From: Anaerolineaceae bacterium
GTDB lineage: Bacteria; Chloroflexota; Anaerolineae; Anaerolineales; Villigracilaceae
Assembly: GCA_009885945.1 (NCBI GenBank)
Contig: VFJR01000043.1
Span: 1-64,000 of the forward strand
Direction: 5' to 3'
DNA length: 64,000 nt
Part shown: one piece after another, positions 17,499-26,027 of the stretch
Layout: each line of letters begins with the position of its first letter
How positions within the stretch are numbered: the first letter of the stretch is position 1
Translations under genes and position numbers: made by a program
Notes under the pieces: generated by a model
Databases searched by the model: none
What the model was told of the DNA's origin: nothing
The model's input: the letters and a program-made list of their open reading frames with translations, nothing else

Positions 17499-17981
17499 AT
17501 GACCCTCGCCCTCGGAATTGACCCCGGCACCGCCACAACTGGATACGGACTAGTGCGCCTCACCCGCGACGGAGACTTGGTCGCTGTTTCCTACGGCATT
17601 ATCTCCACTCCAAAAGAATCCACCCCAGCCGCGCGATTGGTCATGTTATTTGATCAGCTTAATAACCTGCTCAAGGAATACAAGCCCGATACAGCCGCAG
17701 TAGAAAAATTGTTTTTTCAAAGCAACGTCAAAACTGCTTTAGCGGTAGGGCAGGCGCGCGGAGTCATTATGCTGGCATTGCAAAAAGCAGGCACTGAGCC
17801 TTTTGAATACACCCCCAATGAAGTCAAACAAGCTGTAGCTGGATATGGCGGCGCAGATAAAAGACAAGTTCAAGACATGGTGCGCGCATTGTTGCAGCTG
17901 GAGAAAATCCCCAAGCCCGATGATGCCGCAGACGCACTGGCAATTGCCATTACTCATTTAAATACAAAGAGATATGAATAA
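17499..17981 (+). CDS. ruvC: Holliday junction resolvase RuvC
   Basis: A 160-residue RNase H-fold endonuclease that starts MTLALGIDPGTATTGYG, where D8 is the first catalytic acid. VEKLFFQSNVKTA supplies the second, and the C-terminal KPDDAADALAIAITH the last pair. It resolves Holliday junctions with RuvAB. The start is fixed by homology. Ahead of it lies the T-rich tail of a perfect palindrome with no Shine-Dalgarno sequence, so translation may rely on a leaderless transcript or a structured upstream junction. Confidence 0.93.
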   Translation: MTLALGIDPGTATTGYGLVRLTRDGDLVAVSYGIISTPKESTPAARLVMLFDQLNNLLKEYKPDTAAVEKLFFQSNVKTALAVGQARGVIMLALQKAGTEPFEYTPNEVKQAVAGYGGADKRQVQDMVRALLQLEKIPKPDDAADALAIAITHLNTKRYE

Positions 17982-18038
17982 TCTACTCATTATGAGATTG
18001 CTTCGCAAAGTGCGCTCGCAATGTCATATAATGACCCT

Positions 18039-18617
18039 ATGATAGCAACCCTGCGCGGAGAAATTACCCAAGTTGAAGACACCGCCCTCGTCGTTGAAGT
18101 TGGCGGTGTGGGATTGCGAGTCTTTGCGCCTGCGCCTGTGCGTGGGCGTGTAAAAGCCGGCGAAGCCGTATTTTTGTTCACTCACCTTGTCGTGCGAGAA
18201 GATGCGTTGATTCTCTATGGATTTGAATCTCAGGCTGATAGAGACCTCTTTAATATATTACTTGGCGTAGATGGCGTCGGTCCAAAAGTAGCCTTGTCGG
18301 TTCTATCTACAATGACCTTGGATGCCGTACAACGCGCCGTATTTGCTGAAGAAGCAGATATTATGAGCCGCGTACCCGGTGTAGGCAAAAAGACTGCCCA
18401 AAAAATTGTTTTGCATCTCAAAGATAAATTAAAACCATCAGACCCTCTCGCAAAATTTGCGGCGATGACTGATGTAGACTCGGAAGTATTGGCGGCGTTG
18501 ACTTCACTAGGCTATTCAGTGATCGAGGCACAAACCGCCATTCAATCACTACCAAAAGATGCACCAAAAGATGTGGGCGAAAGATTACGTGTGACATTGC
18601 AATATTTTACAGGTTAA
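18039..18617 (+). CDS. ruvA: Holliday junction branch migration protein RuvA
   Basis: A 192-residue protein with the N-terminal OB fold (MIATLRGEITQVEDTALVVEV), paired helix-hairpin-helix motifs (LLGVDGVGPKVALSVLSTM and RVPGVGKKTAQKIVLHLKDK) and the C-terminal RuvB-binding domain (~145-192). ATG 18039 is preferred because RuvA proteins begin MI.xLRG; an in-frame ATG at 18021 would add six residues. A TATAAT at 18027-18032 sits only 7 bp before the chosen start, which hints at a leaderless transcript. ruvB is not in the window. Confidence 0.92.
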   Translation: MIATLRGEITQVEDTALVVEVGGVGLRVFAPAPVRGRVKAGEAVFLFTHLVVREDALILYGFESQADRDLFNILLGVDGVGPKVALSVLSTMTLDAVQRAVFAEEADIMSRVPGVGKKTAQKIVLHLKDKLKPSDPLAKFAAMTDVDSEVLAALTSLGYSVIEAQTAIQSLPKDAPKDVGERLRVTLQYFTG

Positions 18618-18641
18618 TTTTTTTACGGCTTGACTGATACT

Positions 18642-18672
18642 GCAGGCGGATTAAATATCCGTCTGCTTTTTT
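18642..18672 (+). terminator. Intrinsic terminator after ruvA
   Basis: A 10-bp stem (18642-18651 with 18657-18666, core GCAGGCGGAT) with one G-U pair, a five-base loop and six T. It ends the yebC-ruvC-ruvA unit and lies just before the ribosome binding site of proC. Confidence 0.85.
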
Positions 18673-18688
18673 ATAAAAAGAGGAATAT

Positions 18689-19540
18689 ATGCAAAAAAAT
18701 AAAATCGCCTTCATTGGTCCCGGTGTTATGGCAGAAGCCATGATTGCTGGCTTGCTTAATAAGAAGCTGGCAAAACCTGAGAATATTATTGCATCCGGTC
18801 CACGCGAAGAACGCGGCGCTGAACTCTCTAAGAAATATTCAATAAAGGCAACCATCGATAATGCGTCTGCTGTTCATGATGCAAACATCGTTGTGCTTTC
18901 TGTCAAGCCGCAGAGATTAACAGAAGTAATGAAAGGACTCAAGGGCATTCGCTCAGAGGCTTTAGTCATATCTATTATTGCGGGTGCGAATATTAAAAAG
19001 TTAAGCACAGGCTTGAAGCATAAAACAATTGTGCGCTCCATGCCAAATACCCCAGGGCAAATTGGCGAAGGAATTACAGTTTGGACGGCTTCGAAAGAAA
19101 CCACAGAAGAACAGCAGGAGATGGCGCGCGCCATACTTGGCGCATTAGGTGATGAAGTTTTTGTAGAAGATGAAAGTTATTTAGATATGGCAACGGCATT
19201 ATCTGGTTCTGGACCCGCGTATGTTTTTCTGTTTACCGAAGCTCTGATCGACGCGGGCGTACACATGGGCTTTCCCCGCCGTATTGCAGAACAACTTGTA
19301 TTAAAGACGATTAAAGGTTCTGCCTCATTTTACGAATCTGCACAAAGGCATCCGGCTACTTTGCGAAATCAAGTGACCTCCCCCGGCGGGACTTCGGCTG
19401 AGGCGTTGTATTATCTTGAAAAGGCAGGCTTTCGTACAGCGATCTCAAGAGCTGTCTGGGCGGCATATCAACGCTCGCTGGAGTTGGGCAAGGAAAAGCC
19501 CGGGCATATTCCAGAAAATCTATCTCAGGATAGTGATTAA
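18689..19540 (+). CDS. proC: Pyrroline-5-carboxylate reductase
   Basis: A 283-residue NADPH-dependent reductase making L-proline. The N-terminal Rossmann motif reads AFIGPGVMAEAMIAGLL (G.G..A pattern), and the C-terminal dimerisation domain carries ALSGSGPAYVFLFTEALIDAG and LRNQVTSPGGTSAEALYYLEK, both family signatures. AGAGGAA precedes the start. It is separated from ruvA by a terminator, so it probably has its own promoter in the short gap. Its stop lies 21 bp from that of the convergent sulfotransferase gene, without an obvious terminator between. Confidence 0.93.
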   Translation: MQKNKIAFIGPGVMAEAMIAGLLNKKLAKPENIIASGPREERGAELSKKYSIKATIDNASAVHDANIVVLSVKPQRLTEVMKGLKGIRSEALVISIIAGANIKKLSTGLKHKTIVRSMPNTPGQIGEGITVWTASKETTEEQQEMARAILGALGDEVFVEDESYLDMATALSGSGPAYVFLFTEALIDAGVHMGFPRRIAEQLVLKTIKGSASFYESAQRHPATLRNQVTSPGGTSAEALYYLEKAGFRTAISRAVWAAYQRSLELGKEKPGHIPENLSQDSD

Positions 19541-19561
19541 GGAGATTAACGATAATAGATA

Positions 19562-20446
19562 CTACCAGTTATTGTTTTTTTCATACCCCAATCTTATCAA
19601 CAAATCGCCAGTGACATCTTTAAATAATTTTTTATGCTCCTCTGTGAAATGTTCATACCACTCGCCTGTTTTTCCTGAGCGGAAAGTGGGTGATCTCTGT
19701 GGGTTAATATTGTCTTGTAGGATTTTCACCCGTTCATCCCTAGAAAGGCTCAGCGTGGTTATGCGATCAGAAAAATGGCCTACAATTTTTATCAAGGTAT
19801 CATGTTGATGATTGATCAAGTCTTCATACTTGATCGCTAGAATTGTGGGGTGCTCAAGCCAGCCAGTAAACAATGAAATATATTTACCTATGTCTATTCC
19901 ATATTTCAATTCGGCAAATCCTTTGATAGTTGCTTTTATTCTATCTTCCATTCTAAGGGGTTGGAGATATGGATGAATATAACTATTTGTATCAATATCT
20001 CCAAAATAATGGCAATATGAAATTATAATGTCGCGTGGATCACGATAAATAAAATAACCAAAAAAATTATTACTTAAGATCAATTTTGCAGTTTCGGGAT
20101 AATACACTAAGTGAGCTACACTAACATCCATTGGAAGGAGTGAACTTAAGTACCTTACGGCATGACCTACAGGTAAGATTTCCCCAGTTTTGAAGTCGCG
20201 ACTGTTAAACACAAAAGGAATGCGCGGTGCAAAGGGAGAGAATTTTGAAAACCCAGTTAAGATTTGAGTGAGCAGGTGGGTTCCACTTTTCGGGATGGAA
20301 ATGCCTAATATGATTGGCCAGCCATCTTTCGGCTCGGCAATATTTTTATACTGTGTTTTATGTAATTTATGCTGAGCCCAGAAAAAATGAGTGCGCAATA
20401 TTTTTCTTAAGTTGGGCGACAATAAATTATATAATTTACTTTTCAT
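19562..20446 (-). CDS. PAPS-dependent sulfotransferase (downstream copy)
   Basis: A 294-residue sulfotransferase. ISIPKSGTHLLTQIL is the 5'-phosphosulfate loop and YRDPRDIIISYCHYFG the 3'-phosphate binding motif. FRSGKTGEWYEHFT near the C-terminus is the equivalent of the conserved RKGxxGDWKxxFT region. I chose ATG 20446 because it overlaps the preceding stop as ATGA with AGG upstream; an ATG at 20473 would give nine more residues and a longer overlap. The C-terminal ~45 residues are almost identical to those of the neighbouring sulfotransferase, marking a tandem duplication. The acceptor is unknown; context suggests a surface glycan. Confidence 0.85.
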   Translation of the reverse strand: MKSKLYNLLSPNLRKILRTHFFWAQHKLHKTQYKNIAEPKDGWPIILGISIPKSGTHLLTQILTGFSKFSPFAPRIPFVFNSRDFKTGEILPVGHAVRYLSSLLPMDVSVAHLVYYPETAKLILSNNFFGYFIYRDPRDIIISYCHYFGDIDTNSYIHPYLQPLRMEDRIKATIKGFAELKYGIDIGKYISLFTGWLEHPTILAIKYEDLINHQHDTLIKIVGHFSDRITTLSLSRDERVKILQDNINPQRSPTFRSGKTGEWYEHFTEEHKKLFKDVTGDLLIRLGYEKNNNW

Positions 20447-21321
20447 TGCTTCGACCTTTTCGTGTCCAGCCAATCATTATTCTTCTCATATCCTAATCTT
20501 ATTATTAAATCCCCAGTTACATCATTAAATAATTTCCTGTGCTCATCGGTGAAATACTCGCGCCAGCCGCCTGTTTTGCCTGAGCGAAAGGTATGACTTT
20601 TCTTCGGTTGAATCGCATCCACTAAAGTGGATAATGCTTTTTCTCGCGGTGTAGGGATTTTATAGCCTGTCTTTTCCACTTGATTGAGCATGGCGTTCAG
20701 TGTGGCATCTCGATTGTTGATCAAATCTTCAAAGCGCAAACACATTACATTTTTTTGTTCCAGCCATTGAAAGACGCTTTCATATCTTTGTTTAACACTG
20801 ACCATTTTCAAGCCGTTTTGGTCTATACCGGTAATAGCGATATTTAATCTTGCGCCAAAATCAGGCAATGATTTGTAATATTTATGCATCCCATGCTCTT
20901 CGTGCATATCGGTCGCGAAGAACACCTGTGAGACGAGCATATCCCTTGGGTCACGATACATGAAAAAGTTGGCGCGCCCAGCCTCGGTTAAGAAAGAAGC
21001 GTTTTCTTTTGTGGCGTCCACATATCCCCAACCGATCACGCCCTTTGGCAGATTCTGTAAATCGCGTAGGATTTCTTCATTTGTTTTTCTTCGTCCATTT
21101 TTCTCAATGGTTCTGACAGGTTCTGCATCAACGTATTGATAAGGCATGATCTGCGTAAAGCCATTAAGAATCTGCAATAATAAATGTGAGCCGCTCTTTG
21201 GTTTCGAGTTTCCAAAAATAGGCGGCGCTTCACTAAAAGAAAACCGCTTCCACCGTATGATGGCTTGAGCGGTTTTCCCTGCAGGTCGTAGAATTTTCCT
21301 TGCTTGTTGAATTAATCTCAT
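20443..21321 (-). CDS. PAPS-dependent sulfotransferase (upstream copy)
   Basis: A 292-residue sulfotransferase with NSKPKSGSHLLLQIL (5'-PSB), MYRDPRDMLVSQVFF (3'-PB) and FRSGKTGGWREYFT. It probably uses PAPS from the fused sat-cysC gene 5 kb upstream in the same gene series. It has no signal peptide or membrane segment, so it would act in the cytosol on a precursor such as a lipid-linked sugar. The N-terminal two thirds differ clearly from the adjacent copy, so the acceptors may differ. It follows neuB by 34 bp. Confidence 0.87.
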   Translation of the reverse strand: MRLIQQARKILRPAGKTAQAIIRWKRFSFSEAPPIFGNSKPKSGSHLLLQILNGFTQIMPYQYVDAEPVRTIEKNGRRKTNEEILRDLQNLPKGVIGWGYVDATKENASFLTEAGRANFFMYRDPRDMLVSQVFFATDMHEEHGMHKYYKSLPDFGARLNIAITGIDQNGLKMVSVKQRYESVFQWLEQKNVMCLRFEDLINNRDATLNAMLNQVEKTGYKIPTPREKALSTLVDAIQPKKSHTFRSGKTGGWREYFTDEHRKLFNDVTGDLIIRLGYEKNNDWLDTKRSKQ

Positions 21322-21355
21322 TGAAACATTTTACGAATTACGAGTTACATAATAA

Positions 21356-22237
21356 TTATTCACTAATAACACGGCGAAGTTTCTTCATCGGACCTTTTTC
21401 CGATTCGTAAACTCTTTTCACGCCATCGCCAAGTGAGGCTTCGGTAACACGAATGTATTTGACAAGTTTTTCAAAACCGCCTGGCTCTACAGATGAGGCA
21501 TGGTCACTGCCCCACATCGAGCGGTCTAGAGTGATGTGACGTTCAATGGATGTGGCGCCCAAAGCAATTGCAACAGCAGAAGGCACGAGCCCAACTTCAT
21601 GACCTGAATAACCAATTGGGTTATTTGGAAATTCTTTAAGCAGAGTTTCGATCATACGCAGGTTTAATTCTTCGGGTTCGCACGGGTAAGTGCTGGTGCA
21701 ATGCATGATGACAAGGTTATCCGCGCCCACAACTTCTACGCCACGCTTGATCTGATCCATTGTAGACATGCCAGAAGAAATAATAACGGGCTTGCCTGTC
21801 TTACGCACATATTTTAATAAATTATGATCAGTCAGCGATGCAGAAGGAACTTTATACGCGGGGGTATCAAATTTCTCCATGAAATCAACAGAAGGTTCAT
21901 CCCAGACAGAGACCATCCAGTCAATTTTCTTTTCTTTGCAATAGCGGTCAATCTCGCGGTATTGCTCTTCGCTGAACTCAACCTTATAACGATAATCCAA
22001 ATAGGTAATATAACCCCAAGGTGTTTCACGCATTTGCTTTTGTTGTTCGAGCGGGGTGCATACTTCGGGTGTACGCTTCTGAAACTTCACAGCATTTGCG
22101 CCGGCATGTGCCGCGGCATCAATAATCTTCTTTGCAACATCAAGATCACCATTGTGATTAATACCTACTTCGGCAATAATGTAAGCAGGATGCCCATCGC
22201 CCATCATTCGATTTCCAAATTTAATTTCACGAGCCAT
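21356..22237 (-). CDS. neuB: Nonulosonic acid synthase, NeuB family (short form)
   Basis: A 293-residue TIM-barrel enzyme that condenses PEP with an N-acetylated hexose to a nine-carbon sialic, legionaminic or pseudaminic acid. IIAEVGINHNGDLDVAKKIID, VKFQKR, VPSASLTDHNLL, IISSGMST, HCTSTYPC and IGYSGHE are family motifs. The C-terminal SAF (antifreeze-like) domain, about 60 residues in typical ~345-residue NeuB proteins, is absent: the protein ends just after ...RRVISE, where the domain linker would begin. The missing SAF domain may be a subfamily trait or supplied elsewhere. A neighbouring NeuA-type gene supports nonulosonate synthesis. Confidence 0.85.
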   Translation of the reverse strand: MAREIKFGNRMMGDGHPAYIIAEVGINHNGDLDVAKKIIDAAAHAGANAVKFQKRTPEVCTPLEQQKQMRETPWGYITYLDYRYKVEFSEEQYREIDRYCKEKKIDWMVSVWDEPSVDFMEKFDTPAYKVPSASLTDHNLLKYVRKTGKPVIISSGMSTMDQIKRGVEVVGADNLVIMHCTSTYPCEPEELNLRMIETLLKEFPNNPIGYSGHEVGLVPSAVAIALGATSIERHITLDRSMWGSDHASSVEPGGFEKLVKYIRVTEASLGDGVKRVYESEKGPMKKLRRVISE

Positions 22238-22258
22238 TTTGTTTTCTCCTTATGTTTT

Positions 22259-22283
22259 ACGTATTATGCATTACATAATACGT
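22259..22283. repeat. Intergenic palindrome between neuA-type gene and neuB
   Basis: ACGTATTATG (22259-22268) and CATAATACGT (22274-22283) form a perfect 10-bp inverted repeat. It resembles in composition the ATTACG/TACG-rich palindrome at 25977, suggesting one dispersed family. Confidence 0.6.
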
Positions 22284-22300
22284 GATTCGCAATATGTAAT

Positions 22301-23521
22301 TTATTTAAAACGCTCTACAATAATCTCACAAACTTCACGGATCGCGCCATAGCCGCCATTCTTTTTTAACACATAATCTGCCGCGCGCAATACTTCAGGA
22401 TATGAGTCTGCCACAGCCATTGCCCAGCCTGCAATTTCAAAACAAGGCAAATCATTGATGTCATTGCCAACATAGACCACATTGGCAGGGTCTACATTTT
22501 TTTCTGCAAGCAATTTTTTGAGCGCCTCCCCTTTTGCAACAATTCCAACTCCATGAATTGCTTCAACACCCATTTTTTTTGCGCGAGCCTGCACGACCGA
22601 ATTTACCTCAGATGACAAAATCATGACTTCGATTCCATGTTCGCGCAGTTCCCTAAATCGCATCGAATCCGACCTCGAGGCGGCTACTGTTTCCCGTCCA
22701 TCTTGATCGGTCCAGACGCGGTTATCCGTAACGACCCCATCGAAATCACATATCAACATTTTAATTTGCTTTGGCATAGTACGGCGCGCTTTGCCCGGCG
22801 AAACCATTTCCAAGCCGCTATATACCAACGCCTCATATTTTACCCAATCTGCAGGAGTATCAATATCCACAGTATATTTTGGGTCAATCGTTATTGGGTA
22901 AATGACATCACCTGTTAACGAATGTTTCTGAACAATGGTGGCATAGCGTATCGTATCAATATGACCTGTTTGCCAATACACAGGCGGCAAAACCTGACGA
23001 GGCGCGTTATACGGCTCAGCGATTCCTGCAAGTTCAATCAATGGATTTAATGGTTTATTGTCACCATTGAATCTCCACATCTTAAACGGGTTTTGCGCGG
23101 CAGGCACAACGCCGCGCACGCAATCTGCATCTGCGTGGTTTATTAAAATGCGAATCGAATCATCCACCATTCCACGCGGGCGAATAGGGGAAGTAGGACG
23201 CAATTGCACAATCATCTCTGGGCGATAGCCTTCCACCTCTTCAAGAAATTTGAGTGTATGTTCAAAGACAGGCAGGTCTGTGGTTTGGTCTTGCGCAAGC
23301 TCGGCTGGGCGCAAGAAAGGCGTCTCTGCGCCATATTCACGCGCCACAGATGCAATTTCTTCATCGTCTGTTGAAACAATCACGCGAGTTACCAACGATG
23401 CTTGCTTTGCCGCGGCGATACTCCACGCAATAAGAGGGTAGCCAGCAAATAAGCGGATGTTCTTACGCGGAATGCCTTTGGAGCCGCCGCGAGCAGGAAT
23501 AATAGCAAGAACTTCTGTCAT
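22301..23521 (-). CDS. CMP-nonulosonate synthetase fused to KdsC-like HAD phosphatase
   Basis: A 406-residue fusion. Residues ~1-235 are a NeuA-type cytidylyltransferase (AIIPARGGSKGIPRKNIR, VSTDDEEIASVA, LRPTSPIR, YNAPRQ). Residues ~250-406 are a KdsC/8-phosphatase-like HAD domain with intact motifs DFDGVVTD, ILSSE, KGEAL and GNDINDLP. The first half activates a nonulosonic acid with CMP; the second may dephosphorylate the 9-phosphate precursor. Animal CMP-sialate synthetases share this two-domain plan. ATG 23521 is chosen because it forms a TAATG junction with the upstream SDR; a start 15 bp earlier is possible. It is transcribed just before neuB. Confidence 0.85.
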   Translation of the reverse strand: MTEVLAIIPARGGSKGIPRKNIRLFAGYPLIAWSIAAAKQASLVTRVIVSTDDEEIASVAREYGAETPFLRPAELAQDQTTDLPVFEHTLKFLEEVEGYRPEMIVQLRPTSPIRPRGMVDDSIRILINHADADCVRGVVPAAQNPFKMWRFNGDNKPLNPLIELAGIAEPYNAPRQVLPPVYWQTGHIDTIRYATIVQKHSLTGDVIYPITIDPKYTVDIDTPADWVKYEALVYSGLEMVSPGKARRTMPKQIKMLICDFDGVVTDNRVWTDQDGRETVAASRSDSMRFRELREHGIEVMILSSEVNSVVQARAKKMGVEAIHGVGIVAKGEALKKLLAEKNVDPANVVYVGNDINDLPCFEIAGWAMAVADSYPEVLRAADYVLKKNGGYGAIREVCEIIVERFK

Positions 23522-24351
23522 TACCATGCAGTCCAACCACCATCCACAATAAGGTTATTACCCGTCATATAAGATGAGGCATCAGATGCAAGGAATAATA
23601 ATGCGCCGTTCATCTCATCTTTTTTTGCCATACGCCCAACGATTGTTTTAGCAGAATAGTTTTTCACAAAGTAATCATCGTGATTATTGAAGACGCCGCC
23701 AGGTGTAAGTGCATTCACACGAATTTCGGTTTCTGCGTAGTACGCCGCAAGATATTTTGTAAAGCCCATCACCCCAGCCTTGGTGACAGTGTAATACACT
23801 GGTTTATATGCCACGCGTTTTCCATCTTTAATATAAATTCGTTGGTCTGGACCATTGAGCCCATAAGTGGAACAAATGTTAATGATACTTCCTTTTTTAC
23901 CCTGAGCAATCATCGGTTTGACGCAAGCTTGAGTAACTAAAAAAATGCCGGTGAGATTAACATTCAGCGCCGCATTCCATTGATCTAGTGGATAGTCTTC
24001 AAAGGCGCCGGGGGCGATGCCTTTTGCCGCCGCATCTGGATCAAATTTGGGGTCAAGCGCTGCGCTATTGACAAGCACATCTAGCGAACCAAAAGCGGCA
24101 AGCACAGTTGAGACCATAGCGTTCACAGAATCAGGTTTTGTAATGTCTGTTCCGACAGCAATAGCTTTGTAGCCGTCTTTAATAAGTCCCACAGCTACTT
24201 TATCAGCTGCTTCTAGGTTGATATCAACCACGGCGATGGAGGCGCCTGCTTCAGCAAGGGTTTTGCAAAATTCTGCACCCAACAAACCAACTCCACCAGT
24301 CACAACTGCAACACGATTTTTTAGCTCAAATTTTTCTTGAATTTTCATCAT
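23521..24351 (-). CDS. Short-chain dehydrogenase/reductase, PtmA-like context
   Basis: A 276-residue SDR with the cofactor loop TGGVGLLG, acidic VVDIN selecting NAD, VNSAAL, catalytic Ser in INICSTYG and Tyr/Lys in YYTVTKAG. An insertion around 95-120 and the YIKDGKR region are typical of the sugar-acting PtmA group near legionaminic acid genes. Here it is translationally joined to the CMP-nonulosonate synthetase, supporting a role in making or modifying the sugar. GAGG lies just before two consecutive ATGs; the second (24348) has the better spacing. Substrate unproven. Confidence 0.8.
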   Translation of the reverse strand: MMKIQEKFELKNRVAVVTGGVGLLGAEFCKTLAEAGASIAVVDINLEAADKVAVGLIKDGYKAIAVGTDITKPDSVNAMVSTVLAAFGSLDVLVNSAALDPKFDPDAAAKGIAPGAFEDYPLDQWNAALNVNLTGIFLVTQACVKPMIAQGKKGSIINICSTYGLNGPDQRIYIKDGKRVAYKPVYYTVTKAGVMGFTKYLAAYYAETEIRVNALTPGGVFNNHDDYFVKNYSAKTIVGRMAKKDEMNGALLFLASDASSYMTGNNLIVDGGWTAW

Positions 24352-24405
24352 TCCTCTTTATTAATTCTGGAATCAAACAGCTTGCTATTTGATTTTCTTT
24401 AAACT

Positions 24406-24423
24406 CGTTCAGCGAGCTGAACG
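24406..24423. repeat. Intergenic hairpin upstream of the SDR gene
   Basis: CGTTCAGC (24406-24413) and GCTGAACG (24416-24423) form a perfect 8-bp inverted repeat in the 87-bp gap between the membrane glycosyltransferase and the SDR gene. No T-run follows in either direction. Confidence 0.5.
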
Positions 24424-24438
24424 ACTCCAGAGGTTGCA

Positions 24439-25965
24439 TTATGGTTTAACATACATTACAAAAGGACCTTCACGAATTATTTTCAAACCATCACCAAGAC
24501 GTTTGTAATATTTTTCTTCTTCAGCGTCCATACCATTACTGAAAAACAAGACCATAACAGCATTATCATCTATGACATTTTGTCTTATTTTTTGCGCTTT
24601 ATCTTCACCTGGCATTAAATAACAAACTCGTTGAGTATAAAAATAAACCGCCTCTAATTGGTTGGTATAGATCACTGTTTCTGCTGGCAGGTTTCGCACA
24701 AGCGCAAGAATTTTGGAATCATACCATTTGTAACTAGCATATAGCTGCCCGCCCCTGCCCAAGTATTCCACATTTTGTTTTTGGGCAACAGAAAAATTAA
24801 AAAGAAATAAAATGCCAACAAGCGTGACCATTAATGCCCCTGTAACCGATGATCGTTTCGCAAAATAGCAACAGGCAATAACAACTAGAAACAACAATGA
24901 GACGAAAATTGGCGCAACAATACGAAGCTGGAATTTAGTGGCTGGGTCGAAAAAAGTCATCGTCACGATGAGGGAAGAGAAATACCCCAAAATATAGAGC
25001 GCATGCGTAAAAGGTATTAAAGGCGGGCGTAATGCGGATTTAGGCTTAAGGAAATATCTTATTCCAACAAACAAAACCCATGCAAAGAGAATACTTACTA
25101 TGACTGACGCAAAAATAAAGATTGTATCGCGCGAAAGACTTAACATGTTCGTTGGCATAAGAAATGCTGAAAACTCGCGTAAGCCCGTGTTAATGTTACT
25201 CTGCACAATAGGATGCCAGCTTGCCTGACGATTGGTCACAGAGCCGCCTACAACAGAATTGCGAATTGACCAGCCAAGGATCAATGGCAATGTACTAAGT
25301 ATAAAGATAATGGAACGAATAATGCGTTTACGCCATGTCCCATGGTGGACAAAGAGAACAATAATGCCAGTCATGATTAGGGCAAGTGCCGCATAACGTG
25401 TTAGATAAGCAAGACCCGCCAAGATGCCAGCCAGAACGATATATTTAATCTGATCGCGCTCAAAGTAAAGGTCAAATAAAAGGATAATGACAAGGGTTAA
25501 GAAAATATATTGCGGTTCACTCATTGCCATGGAGTGAACCTGTAAAAACCCCGGGGTTGCAACAAAAATAATAGAAGTAAATATAGACGCGAGCTGCGAC
25601 TTGGTGGCACGCCAACATAGAAATCCCAGTAAAAAAGCATTGCCCCCAAAATAAAAAGCATTCAATATTCTAGAAATGCGCAGCGGGTCGATTTGGGTGA
25701 TAAAACCCAAAAAAGCGAGCACACCAGGAAAACCCGGCGGGAAATGCAAGATGGGACCTTTGCTGATAATCCACAACTCGCGGTATCCATCACCTGAAAC
25801 AATGCCGCGCGCGCCGTTGATGTACGCAACTGAGTCGTCGTTGAGCCCCAGCCCCTCAGGGGTGGAAATTAAGAGCAACCAGACTCCAAAGATGAAGATC
25901 AGCCCAAGAGGCAGAATCAGGTTTATGGTTAAGGATGAAGCGAGGGGTTTTAATCTGGCGAGCAT
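24439..25965 (-). CDS. GT-C-type membrane glycosyltransferase (GT39/PMT-like)
   Basis: A 508-residue integral membrane protein with about ten to eleven hydrophobic segments up to ~residue 390 and a hydrophilic C-terminal part. Near the N-terminus, LNDDSVAYINGARGI in the first extracytoplasmic loop matches the acidic DD motif of GT-C enzymes that use polyprenyl-phosphate sugars. FPPGFPGVLAFLG and a later LTRYAA support this. It likely transfers a sugar to a lipid or protein on the outer face. It belongs to the nonulosonate and sulfation gene series. Sugar and acceptor unknown. Confidence 0.7.
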   Translation of the reverse strand: MLARLKPLASSLTINLILPLGLIFIFGVWLLLISTPEGLGLNDDSVAYINGARGIVSGDGYRELWIISKGPILHFPPGFPGVLAFLGFITQIDPLRISRILNAFYFGGNAFLLGFLCWRATKSQLASIFTSIIFVATPGFLQVHSMAMSEPQYIFLTLVIILLFDLYFERDQIKYIVLAGILAGLAYLTRYAALALIMTGIIVLFVHHGTWRKRIIRSIIFILSTLPLILGWSIRNSVVGGSVTNRQASWHPIVQSNINTGLREFSAFLMPTNMLSLSRDTIFIFASVIVSILFAWVLFVGIRYFLKPKSALRPPLIPFTHALYILGYFSSLIVTMTFFDPATKFQLRIVAPIFVSLLFLVVIACCYFAKRSSVTGALMVTLVGILFLFNFSVAQKQNVEYLGRGGQLYASYKWYDSKILALVRNLPAETVIYTNQLEAVYFYTQRVCYLMPGEDKAQKIRQNVIDDNAVMVLFFSNGMDAEEEKYYKRLGDGLKIIREGPFVMYVKP

Positions 25966-25976
25966 GAGTATTACGA

Positions 25977-26021
25977 ATTACGCAATACGGATTACTTAAT
26001 TCGTAATCCGTATTGCGTAAT
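25977..26021. repeat. Perfect 19-bp inverted repeat between sat-cysC and the GT-C gene
   Basis: Arms 25977-25995 and 26003-26021 are perfectly complementary (core GCAATACGGATTAC) with a 7-base loop. It fills the 62-bp gap between two minus-strand genes. The lack of a T-run argues for a dispersed palindrome rather than a designed terminator, though it could still affect the mRNA. Confidence 0.8.
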
Positions 26022-26027
26022 AGAATC

